From the NCBI RefSeq assembly GCF_012911925.1, contig NZ_JAAXKY010000022.1:1-64000 (forward strand): 64,000 nucleotides of DNA. The letters run 5' to 3'. Numbering within the stretch: the stretch's first letter is position 1; the number at the start of each line of letters is the position of its first letter. Position numbers and translations under genes: made by a program. This document shows, in pieces, positions 26,913 to 35,664 of this stretch. Under the pieces are notes generated by a model, which was not told the origin of the DNA, ran no database searches, and was given only the letters and a program-made list of their open reading frames with translations. Source of the stretch: Pseudonocardia xinjiangensis. GTDB taxonomy: Bacteria; Actinomycetota; Actinomycetes; Mycobacteriales; Pseudonocardiaceae.

Positions 26913-27938
26913 ATGCGCATCGGAATAGGAAAGACCAACAGGCTCTTCACGTTCATCGCTGCTGTGGTTGCCCTCCTGGTGGCTTCCGCGACTTTGAGCT
27001 TTCCAGCATGGGCCGAGAGCCACGAGCATGGTTCCGTGGCGGCGCAGTCACCGTCGCCTTATCCGCAATCTCAACCGCCCGCTGGTTTTAAGTCCGAGTA
27101 CGCCGAAGTAAATGGCTTCCGTATGCACTACGTGCGGGGCGGCAAAGGTTCGCCTGTGGTAATGATCCACGGGTTCCCCGAGGAATGGTCCGAGTGGCGG
27201 CAGCAGATGGGCCCGCTGTCCGAGACCCACACGGTGATCGCCGTCGACCTGCGTGGTTATGGCGAGTCCCAGGTCACTGAGGGTGGTTACGACGCAGCGC
27301 AGTTGGCGAAGGACGTGCATCAGCTGCTGACGCAGTTGGGGCTCAACAACGGTGTCCAGGTAGTCGCCCACGATATTGGTGAGGTGGTCGCCTACGCCTA
27401 CGCGGCGCAATTTCGGTCGGAAGTGCGGAGCATGGCCGTGATGGAAGCTCCCATCCCGGATGAGAGTTTTTACCACTTCCCCGTGCTCAACGCCGACCCG
27501 AATCAGCCCGCGGCGTGGCACTTCGGCTTGTTCCAGCTGCCCCTCGCTGAAAGGCTCATCGCCGGTCACGAACGTGTCCTCGTCGAGGACTTGATGCTTG
27601 AGTATGTGGCGGGCGACAAGTCGCCGTTCACGGCCTCGGACTTTGACTTCTACGCCCACTTTCTCAAGGAGCCCGGCCGCCTGACGGCCATGTTGAGTGT
27701 GTACCGTGCGTTCCGCACAGATATTCAGCAGAACAAGGAGTTCTTGGCTCAGGGCAAGTTGCAGATGCCCATCCTCGCGATCGGTGGCGAGCGCTCCTTC
27801 GGTTCACTGATCGCCGACCAGTGGCGTGAGTACGCCGTGAACGTCCAGGGACGGGTCCTGAACGGTTCAGGCCACTTCGTGAACGAGGAGAGGCCACAGG
27901 AAGTGACGGCCATGCTGCAGTCCTTCCTACAGAAGTAG
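26913..27938 (+). CDS. Exported epoxide hydrolase-like alpha/beta hydrolase
   Basis: A 341-residue protein with a clear signal peptide: basic start RIGIGKTNR, hydrophobic core to about 30 and an AWA|ES cleavage site near 34. The hydrolase fold shows HGFPEEW at 86-92, DLRGYGES at 112-119, VVAHDIGEVV with nucleophile Asp154 and GSGHFVNEERP with the catalytic histidine. An aspartate nucleophile points to the epoxide hydrolase/haloalkane dehalogenase branch. AGGGGAATA precedes ATG 26913; longer in-frame starts would bury the signal peptide. A strong hairpin follows the stop. Confidence 0.85.
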   Translation: MRIGIGKTNRLFTFIAAVVALLVASATLSFPAWAESHEHGSVAAQSPSPYPQSQPPAGFKSEYAEVNGFRMHYVRGGKGSPVVMIHGFPEEWSEWRQQMGPLSETHTVIAVDLRGYGESQVTEGGYDAAQLAKDVHQLLTQLGLNNGVQVVAHDIGEVVAYAYAAQFRSEVRSMAVMEAPIPDESFYHFPVLNADPNQPAAWHFGLFQLPLAERLIAGHERVLVEDLMLEYVAGDKSPFTASDFDFYAHFLKEPGRLTAMLSVYRAFRTDIQQNKEFLAQGKLQMPILAIGGERSFGSLIADQWREYAVNVQGRVLNGSGHFVNEERPQEVTAMLQSFLQK

Positions 27939-27947
27939 CTGTCGGTA

Positions 27948-27989
27948 GGGTCGCACTGGTGGTGACTAGGATCGCCACCAGCGCGACCC
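27948..27989 (+). terminator. Strong hairpin after the exported hydrolase
   Basis: Arms GGGTCGC-A-CTGGTGG (27948-27962) and CCACCAG-C-GCGACCC (27975-27989) pair over 14 bases with one mismatch and a 12-base loop, 10 bases after the stop. No T-run follows, as is common in actinobacteria. Confidence 0.7.
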
Positions 27990-28154
27990 AGCGGCGGAAC
28001 GGTCGAAGGACTGGATGAATACGGTGTGGTTCACCGCCGGCGTAGGGGTGTTGGAGGGATTTGCCGCTCTTCGCCGTCAGATGGAATCGCTTCGGAAGTC
28101 AATGGTACCGACGACACGCGCAGCGCTAGGTCTGACCGCGGTTGCGCGGCCGTG

Positions 28155-28976
28155 TCAGCCCTTGATGAGGTCGACGATGTGGCCGAAGTCGAGATTTGAT
28201 GCGAGCGCCGTCAGGTCTCCCTTTGCAAGCTTCGCCGCAGCCGCCTGTGTAGCTCCGAGGGCGTGGGTGTAGGGGTCGACCCCGAGGCTGACCCGGCGGA
28301 CACCGATCGTCTGGAGTTCCGCGAGGGTAGCCGTGTCCTGTGGGCTGACGAGCACGTTGACCGGCTTGGGAGCGACAGCCCTGATGACTGCGCTGATGGC
28401 GGCCATGTCCGGCAGGTTCGGTGCGTAGAGGACGTCAGCACCTGCCTCCGCGAAGGCCGAGAGGCGGCGGATGGTGTCATCGATGTCGGAAATCCCCCAC
28501 AAGAAATTGTCCGTACGCCCGGTCAGAACGATCCGTCCGTGCGCTGCCGCGGCGGCGGCCTCGATGCGGCGGACCGCGTCATCGAAGTCGCGAATCGGGT
28601 TGGAGGGGGCACCCGTGGTGTCCTCGACTCCGATGCCGGCGAGACCTCGGGCAATAGCAGCGTCGACAGTGACCCGGACATCTTCGGGAGTCTCGCCGTA
28701 GCCGTCTTCAAAGTCGCCGTTGATCGGCAGACCACTCACGGACGTGAGTAGGGCGGCATGGTCAAGGTGCGTGTCACGGCTGACGGCGTGGACGCCATCG
28801 ATCCGGCCCAGTGTCGCGGCGAAAGCCGCTGAAGAGGTCGCGATGGACGTGAACCCGGCCTCCTTGAAGAGCAGAGCCGAGGGGCCGTCCCAGGCGTTGG
28901 GCATGATGAACGTATCGGGGCCACGGTGGAGTTCGACGAACTGTTCGTAGCGCGCTTGAGCTGAAATGTCAGACAT
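28155..28976 (-). CDS. Isocitrate lyase/PEP mutase-family protein
   Basis: A 273-residue TIM-barrel protein of the PEP mutase/isocitrate lyase superfamily, which forms or breaks C-C or P-C bonds at 2-oxo acids. FIMPNAWDGPSALLFKEAGF near residue 23, the metal-site loop NGDFEDGYGETPEDV near 88 and GVEDTTG replacing the KKCGH-type active loop are visible. It lacks the lyase cysteine motif, so it belongs to the broad oxaloacetase/methylisocitrate lyase-like subgroup. The substrate is unknown. Confidence 0.85.
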   Translation of the reverse strand: MSDISAQARYEQFVELHRGPDTFIMPNAWDGPSALLFKEAGFTSIATSSAAFAATLGRIDGVHAVSRDTHLDHAALLTSVSGLPINGDFEDGYGETPEDVRVTVDAAIARGLAGIGVEDTTGAPSNPIRDFDDAVRRIEAAAAAAHGRIVLTGRTDNFLWGISDIDDTIRRLSAFAEAGADVLYAPNLPDMAAISAVIRAVAPKPVNVLVSPQDTATLAELQTIGVRRVSLGVDPYTHALGATQAAAAKLAKGDLTALASNLDFGHIVDLIKG

Positions 28977-29158
28977 GGCGGAGCTGTCCCTTCTAAGATG
29001 GCGAAGGTCTTGGTCGACGACCCAGATCGGAAGCTCTTCGGCTTTCTCCGCGGTGTCATCATCTCAGCTTCACGCTCGTGTCTCGACCCGTGTCTCAAAT
29101 GCCCTCGCCGGCGGGCAGATCAAGAGCATGGGATGACGGTGAGGTTCGTCAGGACTAC

Positions 29159-30394
29159 TCACCGTGCCGGGCTGTTCCCGGTCGCGTCGATGTGCGGGTT
29201 GCGTGCAGCGATGACAGTGAACAGGGTGGCGACGAGGCCGAGCCCGCCGTATCCGAGAGCGATCTGCGGTAGCGAGAAGGTGCTCAAAAGTTGGCCGGCG
29301 ATGAGGGCGGGGATCGTCGCGCCGCTGTAACTGAGGAGGTAGATGACGCTGAAGGTCGGTGCCCGCTCGGCCAGGGTGCTGCCGTGCAGCAGGGTGCGGG
29401 TGGCGGCGCTGATGGCGATGCCTTGAGAGGCGCCCGCGACGATGGTCGCGGCGATGAACAACACCAGTGTGCCGGTGGCGATCGCTGTGACGATACCGAT
29501 CATCCCGGTCAGGAAGCCGATCATGCCGACGCGCTGGGCGGTCGCGGGTGTGAAGCGGCTGGCGAGGGGAGCGCCGAGAACACTCGGACCCATGTAGGCG
29601 GCGAACACCAGTCCGACGCCGAGCGGGCTGCGAGTGTGGAGCTGATCTTCGACCAGCGCGGGCACGAACGCTTGATAGAACGCGCCGGCCGCCCAGGTCG
29701 CTAGGAAAACCGCGGCCGCGACCGGGAGCAGACTCCTGACCCGGGCCGGCACGGAGACCCGGGGGCGCAGCGATCGCCACGCACCCGGCATCCAGGTCGC
29801 GGTTTCCGGACTGACGACGATCAGCGCCACGGACACCAGGAGGAGGACGATGACGACCAGGAAGATGAGGTCGCGCGGCCAGGGGCCGAACTGGACCAGG
29901 GCGCCGGAGGCGATGGCGCCGAAGGCCAGGCCGAGCATGACTGTCTGGCTGGACGCGACGGAGGCCAGCCAGGCCGGTCGAGCCGGTGCGGCGTCCACGA
30001 TGTAGGAGGTGAGGCTGCTGCTGGCCAGGCCGGCGCCCAGGCCCATCAGCAGCCGACCAGCGATCAGGATACCGATCTCGTGCACGTTCAGTAGCAGCAC
30101 ACAGCCCACAAGGAGCAGGATGAGGCTGGCGATCGAGGTGGGCCGTCTGCCCAGATGATTGGACAGTCGCCCCAACACCAGCAGCGTGGCGAGAGTGGCG
30201 ACGGAGTAGGCGACGACGGTCATCGAGATGCCGGCGTTGGTGAAACCCTCCTCGGCCCGATAGATGTTGAACAGCGGAATCGTCGAGCCCACCGCGGCAA
30301 ACGCGGCCACCAGGGAGACCACCGCAGATATGAAGGCCAGCCGGAGCGTTCTCCCCCGGCTGGCCACGTTGGTCACTGGTGCCGTGCTGTGCAT
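29159..30394 (-). CDS. MFS transporter
   Basis: A 411-residue major facilitator protein with about 12 hydrophobic segments. The cytoplasmic loop LGRLSNHLGRRPTSIASL between helices 2 and 3 is the MFS signature, and ASLILLLVGCVLLLN and LLMGLGAGLASSSLTSYIVD follow as expected. Probably a drug or metabolite exporter at the plasma membrane. ATG 30394 is preferred to the TTG at 30418. It is followed, 90 bases away and on the same strand, by nothing similar; another MFS gene lies just upstream. Confidence 0.85.
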   Translation of the reverse strand: MHSTAPVTNVASRGRTLRLAFISAVVSLVAAFAAVGSTIPLFNIYRAEEGFTNAGISMTVVAYSVATLATLLVLGRLSNHLGRRPTSIASLILLLVGCVLLLNVHEIGILIAGRLLMGLGAGLASSSLTSYIVDAAPARPAWLASVASSQTVMLGLAFGAIASGALVQFGPWPRDLIFLVVIVLLLVSVALIVVSPETATWMPGAWRSLRPRVSVPARVRSLLPVAAAVFLATWAAGAFYQAFVPALVEDQLHTRSPLGVGLVFAAYMGPSVLGAPLASRFTPATAQRVGMIGFLTGMIGIVTAIATGTLVLFIAATIVAGASQGIAISAATRTLLHGSTLAERAPTFSVIYLLSYSGATIPALIAGQLLSTFSLPQIALGYGGLGLVATLFTVIAARNPHIDATGNSPAR

Positions 30395-30482
30395 CGACCT
30401 GTGCCTTCCATATGTCAAAGACCACTTCTGGGCTTGTGCGTGAAGCCTTCCCGAGTGCGCCCCCTGCCTCGCTCCGGTCTCC

Positions 30483-31796
30483 TCATTCCCTCCGGGAGAG
30501 TGTCACGAACCGCGCCGCCACCGCGGCGAGCACGGCGGAGGCAAGGACGATGAAGCCCGCCGTGAGGAACACCGTCTGCAAGGTTGTCGACGAAACAAGG
30601 ATCGCGCCGAGGCCAGACCCTGCCGCCAGGGCTATCTGAAGGTTCGTCACATTCACGGCCGACGCGGCCTCCGGGGTTTCCGGGGCCGCGTCGAGTATCC
30701 AGACCAGCGTTCCCGGGTTCACGATTCCCCAGAACAGGCCCCACAGCACGAGCAAGAGGCCATCCAGCCAGGGCAGGCTGCCCGAGCTCGCCAGCCCGAT
30801 GAGCAATGCGGCCACTACTGTCGCCGACCCGGCGAAGCTGCCGATCACTCCGCGTTTGAACAGCGATCCGGCGACGAGTGAGCCGACGATGCCACCGCAG
30901 CCGTAGATGACGTAAAGCAGGGAGACCACGCCGCTGGACAGATGCGTGTGGTCCATGAGGAATGGGGTGATGTACGTCCAGGCGGTGAACTGTCCGATGA
31001 ACACCAGCGCGCCCGCCGCCATCCCGAACCGGGCGGCCCGCCGCGTCAGGACTCCCACGAGATCGCGCAGGTGCGTACGGCCGTCCGGCGGAATGCTCGG
31101 CAGCAGGACCGTTTGCGCAACCACGACGAGCAGTGTCGCCGCTGCCGCGGTGGCGAAAGTCAGACGCCATCCGATGAGGTTGCCGAGGAACTGTCCCGCC
31201 GGCAGCCCCACCACAGTCCCACCCGAAATACCCGCCGCGATGATGGTGATGGCGCGAGTGCCGCCGGCTGGGCCCACCAGCTTGGGGCCGACCGGTGAGA
31301 CCACGGTCCAGAAGGCTCCGAGTGTGGCGCCGAAGAACATACGGGCGATCAGCACCAGGGCGAAGTTCGGCGCCACCGCGACGACCGCGTTCGACACCAG
31401 CACCGTCAGGCCCAGGACGAGGATGACCGAGCGCCGGTTGAAGCGGCCGGATCCGAGGAAGAACAGCGGCGCCGACACCGCGGCGCTGAAGCCCGGTACG
31501 AGCACCATCAGACCCGCGAGGCCGAGCGAGACATGCAGTCCGTCGGCGATCTGCGGCAGCAGCCCCACCGGCATCGTCTCAGTCATGACGACGACGAACG
31601 CGCCGAGCGCGACGGCACCCACAGACGCCCAGCCCCGCCTGCTGTCGAGCTCCGCGACGGTAGACGCAGCGCGGGCGGCCGCAGGCTGGGTCGGGACGGC
31701 CGCGGCGCACGACGATGCCGCGACCACGCGCACCCGCGGTGCACGGTGCGTCGACATCCCCTCTTCGGTTTCGGTCATGTGTTCTCGTCCACTCAT
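30483..31796 (-). CDS. MFS transporter, sugar-efflux/AraJ-like (DHA1)
   Basis: A 437-residue 12-helix exporter. TETMPVGLLPQIADGLHVSL in helix 1 is the signature of the SotB/NepI/AraJ group, and WTVVSPVGPKLVGP in helix 4-5 fits the same branch. The first 60 residues are polar and alanine-rich, an unusual extension. AGGAG before ATG 31796 supports that start, 18 bases upstream of another possible ATG. It is co-directional with the MFS gene at 29159 and lies downstream of the osmC-like gene in the leftward direction. Confidence 0.85.
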   Translation of the reverse strand: MSGREHMTETEEGMSTHRAPRVRVVAASSCAAAVPTQPAAARAASTVAELDSRRGWASVGAVALGAFVVVMTETMPVGLLPQIADGLHVSLGLAGLMVLVPGFSAAVSAPLFFLGSGRFNRRSVILVLGLTVLVSNAVVAVAPNFALVLIARMFFGATLGAFWTVVSPVGPKLVGPAGGTRAITIIAAGISGGTVVGLPAGQFLGNLIGWRLTFATAAAATLLVVVAQTVLLPSIPPDGRTHLRDLVGVLTRRAARFGMAAGALVFIGQFTAWTYITPFLMDHTHLSSGVVSLLYVIYGCGGIVGSLVAGSLFKRGVIGSFAGSATVVAALLIGLASSGSLPWLDGLLLVLWGLFWGIVNPGTLVWILDAAPETPEAASAVNVTNLQIALAAGSGLGAILVSSTTLQTVFLTAGFIVLASAVLAAVAARFVTLSRRE

Positions 31797-31981
31797 CGCA
31801 TGCTCCTGACCGGGCCTGCTCTGTAAACACCCCAGGATGTATCCGCGCGAGTCACGCGGGGCAGTCAAAAACTCACGTTGAGATTTAGCCGCATGAGGCT
31901 TCGCCGTCGGCATGCTTTGGGGCGCGAGTCGTCCGGCCCGCCCTCGAGGTGCCGCCAGTTCTGGTCGAACACGGAGATTTC

Positions 31982-32431
31982 CTATACCGCGAATCCTGTA
32001 GGGGTCTGCGCGTTGAAGATCTCTGTCCGAACGCTCCATGCGAACTGCAACAACAGGGTGACCGGCGAGCGTTCGACGATGTTCACCATCGACTGAAAGT
32101 CGAGCTCCGGAACTTCTTCCGAGAGTCTGATCGTGCGCTGGAGGTACCGCTCAGCGCCAACGATCTGCGGTTCGTGATAAGTGACGTCGACAGTGATGTC
32201 GCCAGCATAGTCATACTTGCGGTCGGCATATTCCCGCAAGGTTATGGCAGTGCATGACGCGAGCGCCATGAGAAGAAATTCGGTCGGCGTTGGACCGGCG
32301 GCCACCGATCCAGTCCGGGGATCGTCGGCCGTATAGGTGAAATTACCAGTCCTGATCTCGGTCTCCAGTCGACTGGTTGCCAGGAGCGTGGCGTGAGCGG
32401 TCGCGACGATTACGTCGTTGTTGCTGGTCAT
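31982..32431 (-). CDS. OsmC/Ohr-family protein lacking the second cysteine
   Basis: A 149-residue protein of the OsmC fold, whose members reduce organic hydroperoxides. PTPTEFLLMALASCTAITLR carries the first, peroxidatic-type cysteine. The second conserved site, normally CPVH, reads ERSPVTLLL with serine and no histidine, so the usual disulfide cannot form. It may use an external thiol or have lost peroxidase activity. A regulon promoter and perfect operator lie about 220 bases upstream (32650-32683), placing it in the inferred oxidant or electrophile response. Confidence 0.85.
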   Translation of the reverse strand: MTSNNDVIVATAHATLLATSRLETEIRTGNFTYTADDPRTGSVAAGPTPTEFLLMALASCTAITLREYADRKYDYAGDITVDVTYHEPQIVGAERYLQRTIRLSEEVPELDFQSMVNIVERSPVTLLLQFAWSVRTEIFNAQTPTGFAV

Positions 32432-32649
32432 GGTGGATCCCTTTTATTGCTCTATGACGGAAGCGCAGGTGCACGGTGCTGGCCGTGCCGAGGTCATGGG
32501 GGACTTGCGTGTGGATCGCCCGGGGCTGCCCGGTCCGGCCATGCCTAACTCAACGGAGGCGGGGCATGCCGCACGGGTGATGTCACACACGCCCGTGCGG
32601 GCGCTGTGTCGCGTACGCGGCCTGGCCCCGATCAGTCGCTGATTGGTGG

Positions 32650-32683
32650 ACTATCGCTCCAGATGGCTGGACTGTCAAGTCCA
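32650..32683 (-). promoter_or_regulatory. Regulon promoter with perfect operator, upstream of osmC-like gene
   Basis: The dyad TGGACT-GTCA-AGTCCA at 32668-32683 is perfect. Read leftward, TTGACA (32678-32673) is followed after 17 bases by GATAGT (32655-32650). The first gene in that direction is the osmC-like gene, with a long leader of about 210 bases. Confidence 0.7.
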
Positions 32684-33039
32684 TTGGAGGGTGGCCCGGG
32701 GGTCGAAGCCGGTCGCTCCTGAAGTGATCTGGTGGAGACACCATGAAGATGAAGTGCTCGAGTCGTGAGCCTTCTCCCGAGCCAAGTCACGCGGGATCCG
32801 CGCCGATGCCCTGCTCTACCGCCTGAGGGCTGGCACGGTCTGTGGCCCAGCGCTCGTTGCTGTCGATGCGCGGCGACCGCCTCTTCTTCTTAGGAAACTG
32901 GACCGTCTGGACCGATGTTGGCGGAAGGGATCACGAATGGTTTCCGAGCGTGGACGCTGGTCTCGAAGATCCTGGCTTGCGTGGCCATCTTGGGGCCCGC
33001 CCACGCCGTCTGTGACCAGCTGCGCCTGCCTCGCTGCCG
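32684..33039. other. Stretch without a recognised gene
   Basis: Frames are short and show no confident family. An operator-like TGGACC half site occurs near 32903-32920 (CTGGACCGTCTGGACCG). Confidence 0.35.
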
Positions 33040-33237
33040 GGCCGCGTCCAGCGCGAGGGCGGGCCGATCCCGCGCTGGACCGACCCTCCGGGGGCTCGCC
33101 ACCGCGATCATGGCCGCCTACCGGCGACTACCTGCTCTCCCCGGCGGCGCGCACCTAGCGGCTGATGGCAGTGGCTATCGGCCGCGTCGAGGTCCGGCTG
33201 TCCCTCAACGGGTTCGCATCAAGGGTGGCGAGCTGAA
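33040..33237 (+). pseudogene. TetR regulator C-terminal remnant
   Basis: GGLATAIMAAYR, then in the next frame GDYLLSPAART and, past a stop, RLMAVAIGRVEVRLSLNGFA ending RVAS, line up with the last 50 residues of the intact TetR (LATGIVAAYQGGYLLSQA, MALALGFAIRNVEALA). It ends 28 bases before the regulon promoter at 33265 and has the same orientation. The minus strand of 57890-57735 carries nearly the same remnant. Confidence 0.6.
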
Positions 33238-33264
33238 GCCTGTTCACGCACCCGCTGCCACGGC

Positions 33265-33299
33265 CAGACTTGACAGTCCAGTAGAGCTTCGCCGATAGT
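33265..33299 (+). promoter_or_regulatory. Regulon promoter and operator of MDR copy 2
   Basis: CAGACT-TGAC-AGTCCA (33265-33280) overlaps -35 TTGACA (33270-33275); after 18 bases the -10 is GATAGT (33294-33299). It is followed by the leader frame at 33384 and the MDR gene at 33530. Confidence 0.7.
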
Positions 33300-33383
33300 C
33301 GACTGGGTAGGCTGTCGCAGGCCGCCGCGGACGCCGTGTCGGCTGCGCCGTAAGCCCGCAACGATCTCAAAATAGGAGCTCAG

Positions 33384-33533
33384 ATGCCCTCAACGAGGGG
33401 GTTCGCCGCCCGTCGTCGCGGCGTGCGCGACTCAACCAGGCGATCTCGACGGACTGGACTAGCGCGTCCGAGAAAGGCCGGCATGGCATCAGCGTGTGGC
33501 GGCGAAGGCTGGATGCAGGGAGGCGCCGGATGA
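33384..33533 (+). CDS. 49-residue leader frame: captured start of a molybdopterin oxidoreductase gene
   Basis: AAAATAGGAGCTCAG precedes ATG 33384. The first residues MPSTRGFAARRRGVRDS match the N-terminus of the sulfite oxidase-like proteins, then the frame continues into unrelated sequence and stops at 33531-33533, overlapping the ATG of the MDR gene by 4 bases (ATGA). Ribosomes finishing the leader should reinitiate on the MDR gene. Confidence 0.6.
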   Translation: MPSTRGFAARRRGVRDSTRRSRRTGLARPRKAGMASACGGEGWMQGGAG

Positions 33534-34556
33534 AGGCGGTTGTGGTGACGGATCAGGCCGTGGGAACGGCCGGGATGACGCTGGTGGAGCGGCCGGAGCC
33601 GAACGCGGCGATAAACGACGTCGTTGTTCAGGTTCATGCGTCGGGATTCACCCCGGGTGAGCTGACGTGGCCCTCGACCTGGACCGATCGCCTCGGCCGG
33701 GATCGGACACCGTCGATCCCTGGGCACGAGCTGGCCGGAGTGGTGAGCGCTCTCGGCTATGGCACGACGGGGCTGTCGGTGGGCCAGCGGGTGTTCGGGC
33801 TCACGGATTGGACTCGCGACGGCACGCTGGCGGAGTATGTGGCCGTCGAGGCGCGTAACCTCGCGCCGCTGCCGGGCGACGTTGACTTCACGGTGGGTGC
33901 GAGCCTGCCGATCTCGGGTCTGACCGCATGGCAGGGATTATTCGTGCACGGCCGCGTCCAGGTGGGACAGAGCGTCCTCGTGCACGGTGCGGCCGGTGGA
34001 GTCGGATCGATGGTGACGCAGCTCGCACGCGAGGCGGGCGCCTATGTCATCGGCACCGGACGTGCCGCCGACCGGCAGGTCGCGCTCGATTTCGGCGCGC
34101 AGGAGTTCGTCGACCTCGAGAATGACGCCCTGGAAGACGTCGGCGGAGTCGATCTGGTGTTCGATGTCATCGGCGGCGACATCGGGAAACGGTCCGCAGG
34201 CGTGATCCGACCCGGAGGAACGCTGGTGACCATCGCCGGCCCCGCCGAGGCGCGACCCGCAGACGGCCGAGCGATCGACTTCGTCGTCGAGGCCGATCGA
34301 GCCCAGCTGAGTGAGATCGTCCGGCGGGTGCGGGACGGACGACTGCTGACGAACATCGGCGTCGCGGCCCTCGACGACGCTGTCGCCGCCTACAATCCGA
34401 CCGAGCGGATCAAGGGGAAGACGATTATCCGCGTTCGTCCATGACGACTCAGGGCGGCGAGCGGTCCTGCCCTCCTCGTGGATCAGCCTCAGCCGCGTGG
34501 CCAGGAGGTGAGATCCGATTGGTCCGCCGCGGATTCGGGATAGCAAGCTGAACGGG
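33482..34556 (+). repeat. Duplicated block with MDR gene (partner 3963-5042)
   Basis: Similarity to 3963-5042 begins around GTGTGGCGGCGA before the gene and ends at AAGCTGAACGG about 110 bases after it. The regulon promoter and the leader frame lie outside the shared block, so promoter and gene were joined after or during the duplication. Confidence 0.75.
33530..34444 (+). CDS. MDR-family NADP-dependent oxidoreductase, copy 2
   Basis: A 304-residue zinc-independent quinone/enone reductase, very similar throughout to copy 1 at 4015. GroES-like domain about 1-125 (SIPGHELAGVVSALGYG near 63), Rossmann loop VHGAAGGVGSMVTQLAREAG near 150-169, and the C-terminal TIIRVRP. GGGAGG precedes ATG 33530, which also overlaps a leader frame. 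Unlike copy 1 it lies behind a full regulon promoter and operator, so it is the better candidate for an inducible member of the response. Confidence 0.9.
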   Translation: MKAVVVTDQAVGTAGMTLVERPEPNAAINDVVVQVHASGFTPGELTWPSTWTDRLGRDRTPSIPGHELAGVVSALGYGTTGLSVGQRVFGLTDWTRDGTLAEYVAVEARNLAPLPGDVDFTVGASLPISGLTAWQGLFVHGRVQVGQSVLVHGAAGGVGSMVTQLAREAGAYVIGTGRAADRQVALDFGAQEFVDLENDALEDVGGVDLVFDVIGGDIGKRSAGVIRPGGTLVTIAGPAEARPADGRAIDFVVEADRAQLSEIVRRVRDGRLLTNIGVAALDDAVAAYNPTERIKGKTIIRVRP

Positions 34557-34568
34557 TAGGGGAAGTCA

Positions 34569-34715
34569 GTGACCACCTCGACCGCGTTCGACACGGCCGA
34601 CGTCGACTTGCTGCTCGAACGCTACGCGGACGGCATGCGCCCGATCCTTCGCCAGCCGGGCCGCTGTGGTTGGCGGCCGAGGAGGCGGTGGCAGGACCGC
34701 CACGAAAGGAGTTGA
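34569..34715 (+). CDS. Possible 48-residue small protein
   Basis: AGGGGAAGTCA precedes GTG 34569. The product starts VTTSTAFDTADVDLLLERYA with a plausible helix (DLLLERYADGMRPILRQPG) and then turns arginine-rich, suggesting the true gene was frameshifted near 34660. It ends just before the next MDR gene. No family recognised. Confidence 0.3.
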   Translation: MTTSTAFDTADVDLLLERYADGMRPILRQPGRCGWRPRRRWQDRHERS

Positions 34716-34717
34716 CC

Positions 34718-35653
34718 GTGCTCGCTCTAGTGGTGGACCACGATGTCCCGGCCGAGTTGCGGCTCGGCGAGACCGCAGAACCCGTTCCCGCGTCCGACGA
34801 GGTGCTCGTCGAGGTACGCGCGATCTCGCTGAACCACGGCGAGCAGCGCGGCGCGATCTTCAACTACGGCGAGCTGCGTGGCGTCGCCGATCAACCGGCG
34901 GGTTACGTACCGGGGTGGGACGCCGCGGGTGTGGTGCGCACCGCTGCGGCCGACGGTTCCGGGCCGCCCGCGGGCAGCCGGGTCGTCACGTTCGGACCGT
35001 CCGGTGCGTGGGCGCAGCTGCGGGCCGTCCCGGTCGCCGAGCTGGCGGTGGTGCCCGACGGGGTCGACCTCGGAGCAGCCTCGGCTCTTCCGGTCGCCGG
35101 GGTCACGGCGCTGCGCGCGCTTCGCAGACTCGGTTTCGTGACGGGGCAGCGGGTGCTCGTCACTGGGGCGTCCGGCGGGGTCGGACGGTTTGCGGTCCAG
35201 CTGGGAGCGGCAGCCGGGGCGCACGTGATCGCCTCGGTCGGCAGTGCGGCGCGCGGCGAGGACCTCGCCGAGCTGGGAGCGGCCGAGGTCGTCGTCGGCC
35301 TTGAGGGCGTCGAGCCGGGGCTGCACGGCGTGCTCGACAACGTCGGCGGCCCTCAGCTGGCCCAGGTGTTCGGCCTGCTCGCCGTGGGCGGGTCGGTGCA
35401 ATCCATCGGCGCCACGTCCGGTGAGCCCACCGTGTTCGAGCCGTACGCGACCGTCGGCGAGTTGCGCAGCCTGCAGTCGTTCATGATGGGCGGAGGGCTG
35501 GCCGGGGACCTCGCTGTGCTCGTCGGGATGCTCGCCGAAGGGTGCCTCGACCCGCAGATCGGCCTGCGCGGGGACTGGAAGGACGTTGCGAGCGCAGTGG
35601 AGACGCTCTTTGCCCGCCGGATCCCGGGCAAGGCCGTGCTCGACGTGAGCTGA
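34718..35653 (+). CDS. MDR-family zinc-independent alcohol dehydrogenase/quinone reductase
   Basis: A 311-residue MDR protein of a different branch from the duplicated pair. GroES-like part with SLNHGEQRGAIFNYGELRG near 35 and YVPGWDAAGVV near 67; Rossmann loop VTGASGGVGRFAVQLGAAAG near 146-165. It lacks zinc ligands. AAAGGAG lies 8 bases before GTG 34718; a TTG at 34670 is less likely. It lies in a run of NADPH-dependent reductases, suggesting general electrophile detoxification. Confidence 0.85.
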   Translation: MLALVVDHDVPAELRLGETAEPVPASDEVLVEVRAISLNHGEQRGAIFNYGELRGVADQPAGYVPGWDAAGVVRTAAADGSGPPAGSRVVTFGPSGAWAQLRAVPVAELAVVPDGVDLGAASALPVAGVTALRALRRLGFVTGQRVLVTGASGGVGRFAVQLGAAAGAHVIASVGSAARGEDLAELGAAEVVVGLEGVEPGLHGVLDNVGGPQLAQVFGLLAVGGSVQSIGATSGEPTVFEPYATVGELRSLQSFMMGGGLAGDLAVLVGMLAEGCLDPQIGLRGDWKDVASAVETLFARRIPGKAVLDVS

Positions 35654-35664
35654 CCGGTCACGCC

